From Guyanagaster necrorhizus (taxonomy: Eukaryota > Basidiomycota > Agaricomycetes > Agaricales > Physalacriaceae): a DNA stretch of 57,456 bases. Under the pieces are notes generated by a model that had not been told where the DNA came from, did not search any database, and saw only the letters and a program-made list of their open reading frames with translations. The stretch is from NCBI RefSeq assembly GCF_019112545.1, contig NW_025064890.1, positions 458,182 through 515,637 on the forward strand, in the 5' to 3' direction. This document shows positions 57,251 through 57,456 of this stretch, in pieces. How positions within the stretch are numbered: position 1 is the stretch's first letter; every line of letters starts with the position of its first letter. The translations under genes and the position numbers were made by a program.

Positions 57251-57456
57251 TGTTAAGCCCAAATTCCATGTGACTATCAACACATGATAAACAGTTCAGA
57301 ACCTTGCACTTTGGGTTAGACTGACTGAGTTCACAAAGTTAATAGTGATAGTGGTTCAAAGCATGGCAAGAAGCTTGAGCTCGAGAGTAGATAGTGAAGA
57401 ATAAACTTTAGCTTAATGCTGGAGCTACTACAGTGAAAACAGTGCTACTTAAATAC
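57251..57456 (-). repeat. B7: family B LTR (long subfamily), cut by window end
   Basis: TGTTAAGCCCAAATTCCATG follows the B4 LTR (from 4941) closely for about 205 bases. The orientation is minus, so this edge is an LTR end of a minus-strand element or a solo LTR; the rest is outside the window. Confidence 0.85.

Noticed and set aside
1..57456. CRISPR, satellite or telomere arrays
   Set aside because: Repeats are dispersed LTRs with target duplications; no short regularly spaced or tandem array beyond a (CAG)5 run and one 60-bp duplication was seen.

Overview
The window looks like heterochromatic, repeat-only DNA from a filamentous fungus, most likely an agaricomycete basidiomycete. The evidence is the Ty3/gypsy chromovirus proteins, a ~49-nt antisense intron with fungal splice signals, and heavy CpG-to-TpG/CpA decay. 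I see no host gene, rRNA, tRNA or CRISPR array. Nearly all of the 57 kb is LTR retrotransposons inserted into one another. For clarity I name the families A, B (Ty3/gypsy), C, D and E (unclassified); the numbers are copies.

Family A (LTR 493-498 bp, TGTTAC...CTAACA) encodes gag, protease, RT, RNase H, integrase and a chromodomain on the + strand. Between pol and the 3' LTR it carries a second gene on the opposite strand: a spliced, coiled-coil, NLS-bearing protein with a Gal4-like six-cysteine motif. Family B (LTR 459-509 bp, TGTTATGA...CTAACA) encodes a long gag-region ORF whose N-terminus is a short hydrophobic helix, then a CCHC Gag, protease, RT, RNase H, integrase and a chromodomain.

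Layout: A1, 3' half and youngest copy (1-3790); B4, minus, 5' end (3791-5449); C1 (5450-6800); B2, minus, pol part (6801-8227); A2, complete (8228-18012), containing C2 (13983-15787); B2 continued (18013-22501); A3 (22502-48241), interrupted by complete B1 (23168-31844, itself carrying solo LTR A6 at 25087-25583), complete minus-strand B3 (32493-40611) and D (44922-46327); the B2 start and 5' LTR (48242-48815); A4 gag fragment (48816-49119); B6 (49120-57250), interrupted by solo LTR A5 (55733-57189), which is itself interrupted by E (56101-57052); and the edge of B7 (57251-57456). Target-site duplications prove much of this order: AATAC (A2), AGTTC (A3), CCTCC (B1), CTATC (A6), GTGAT (A5) and decayed TAACC (B3). 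The deepest chain has five levels: A4 > B2 > A3 > B1 > A6.

Nearly every protein frame is broken by stops or frameshifts, so most coding calls are pseudogenes named from domain homology read across frames. A1 keeps abundant CpG, one intact antisense gene and a pol with only one visible stop. Both A and B carry a sequence just inside the 5' LTR that is complementary to the predicted 5' end of their own RNA (33-34 nt downstream of the TATA box), so both probably self-prime reverse transcription as Tf1 does.
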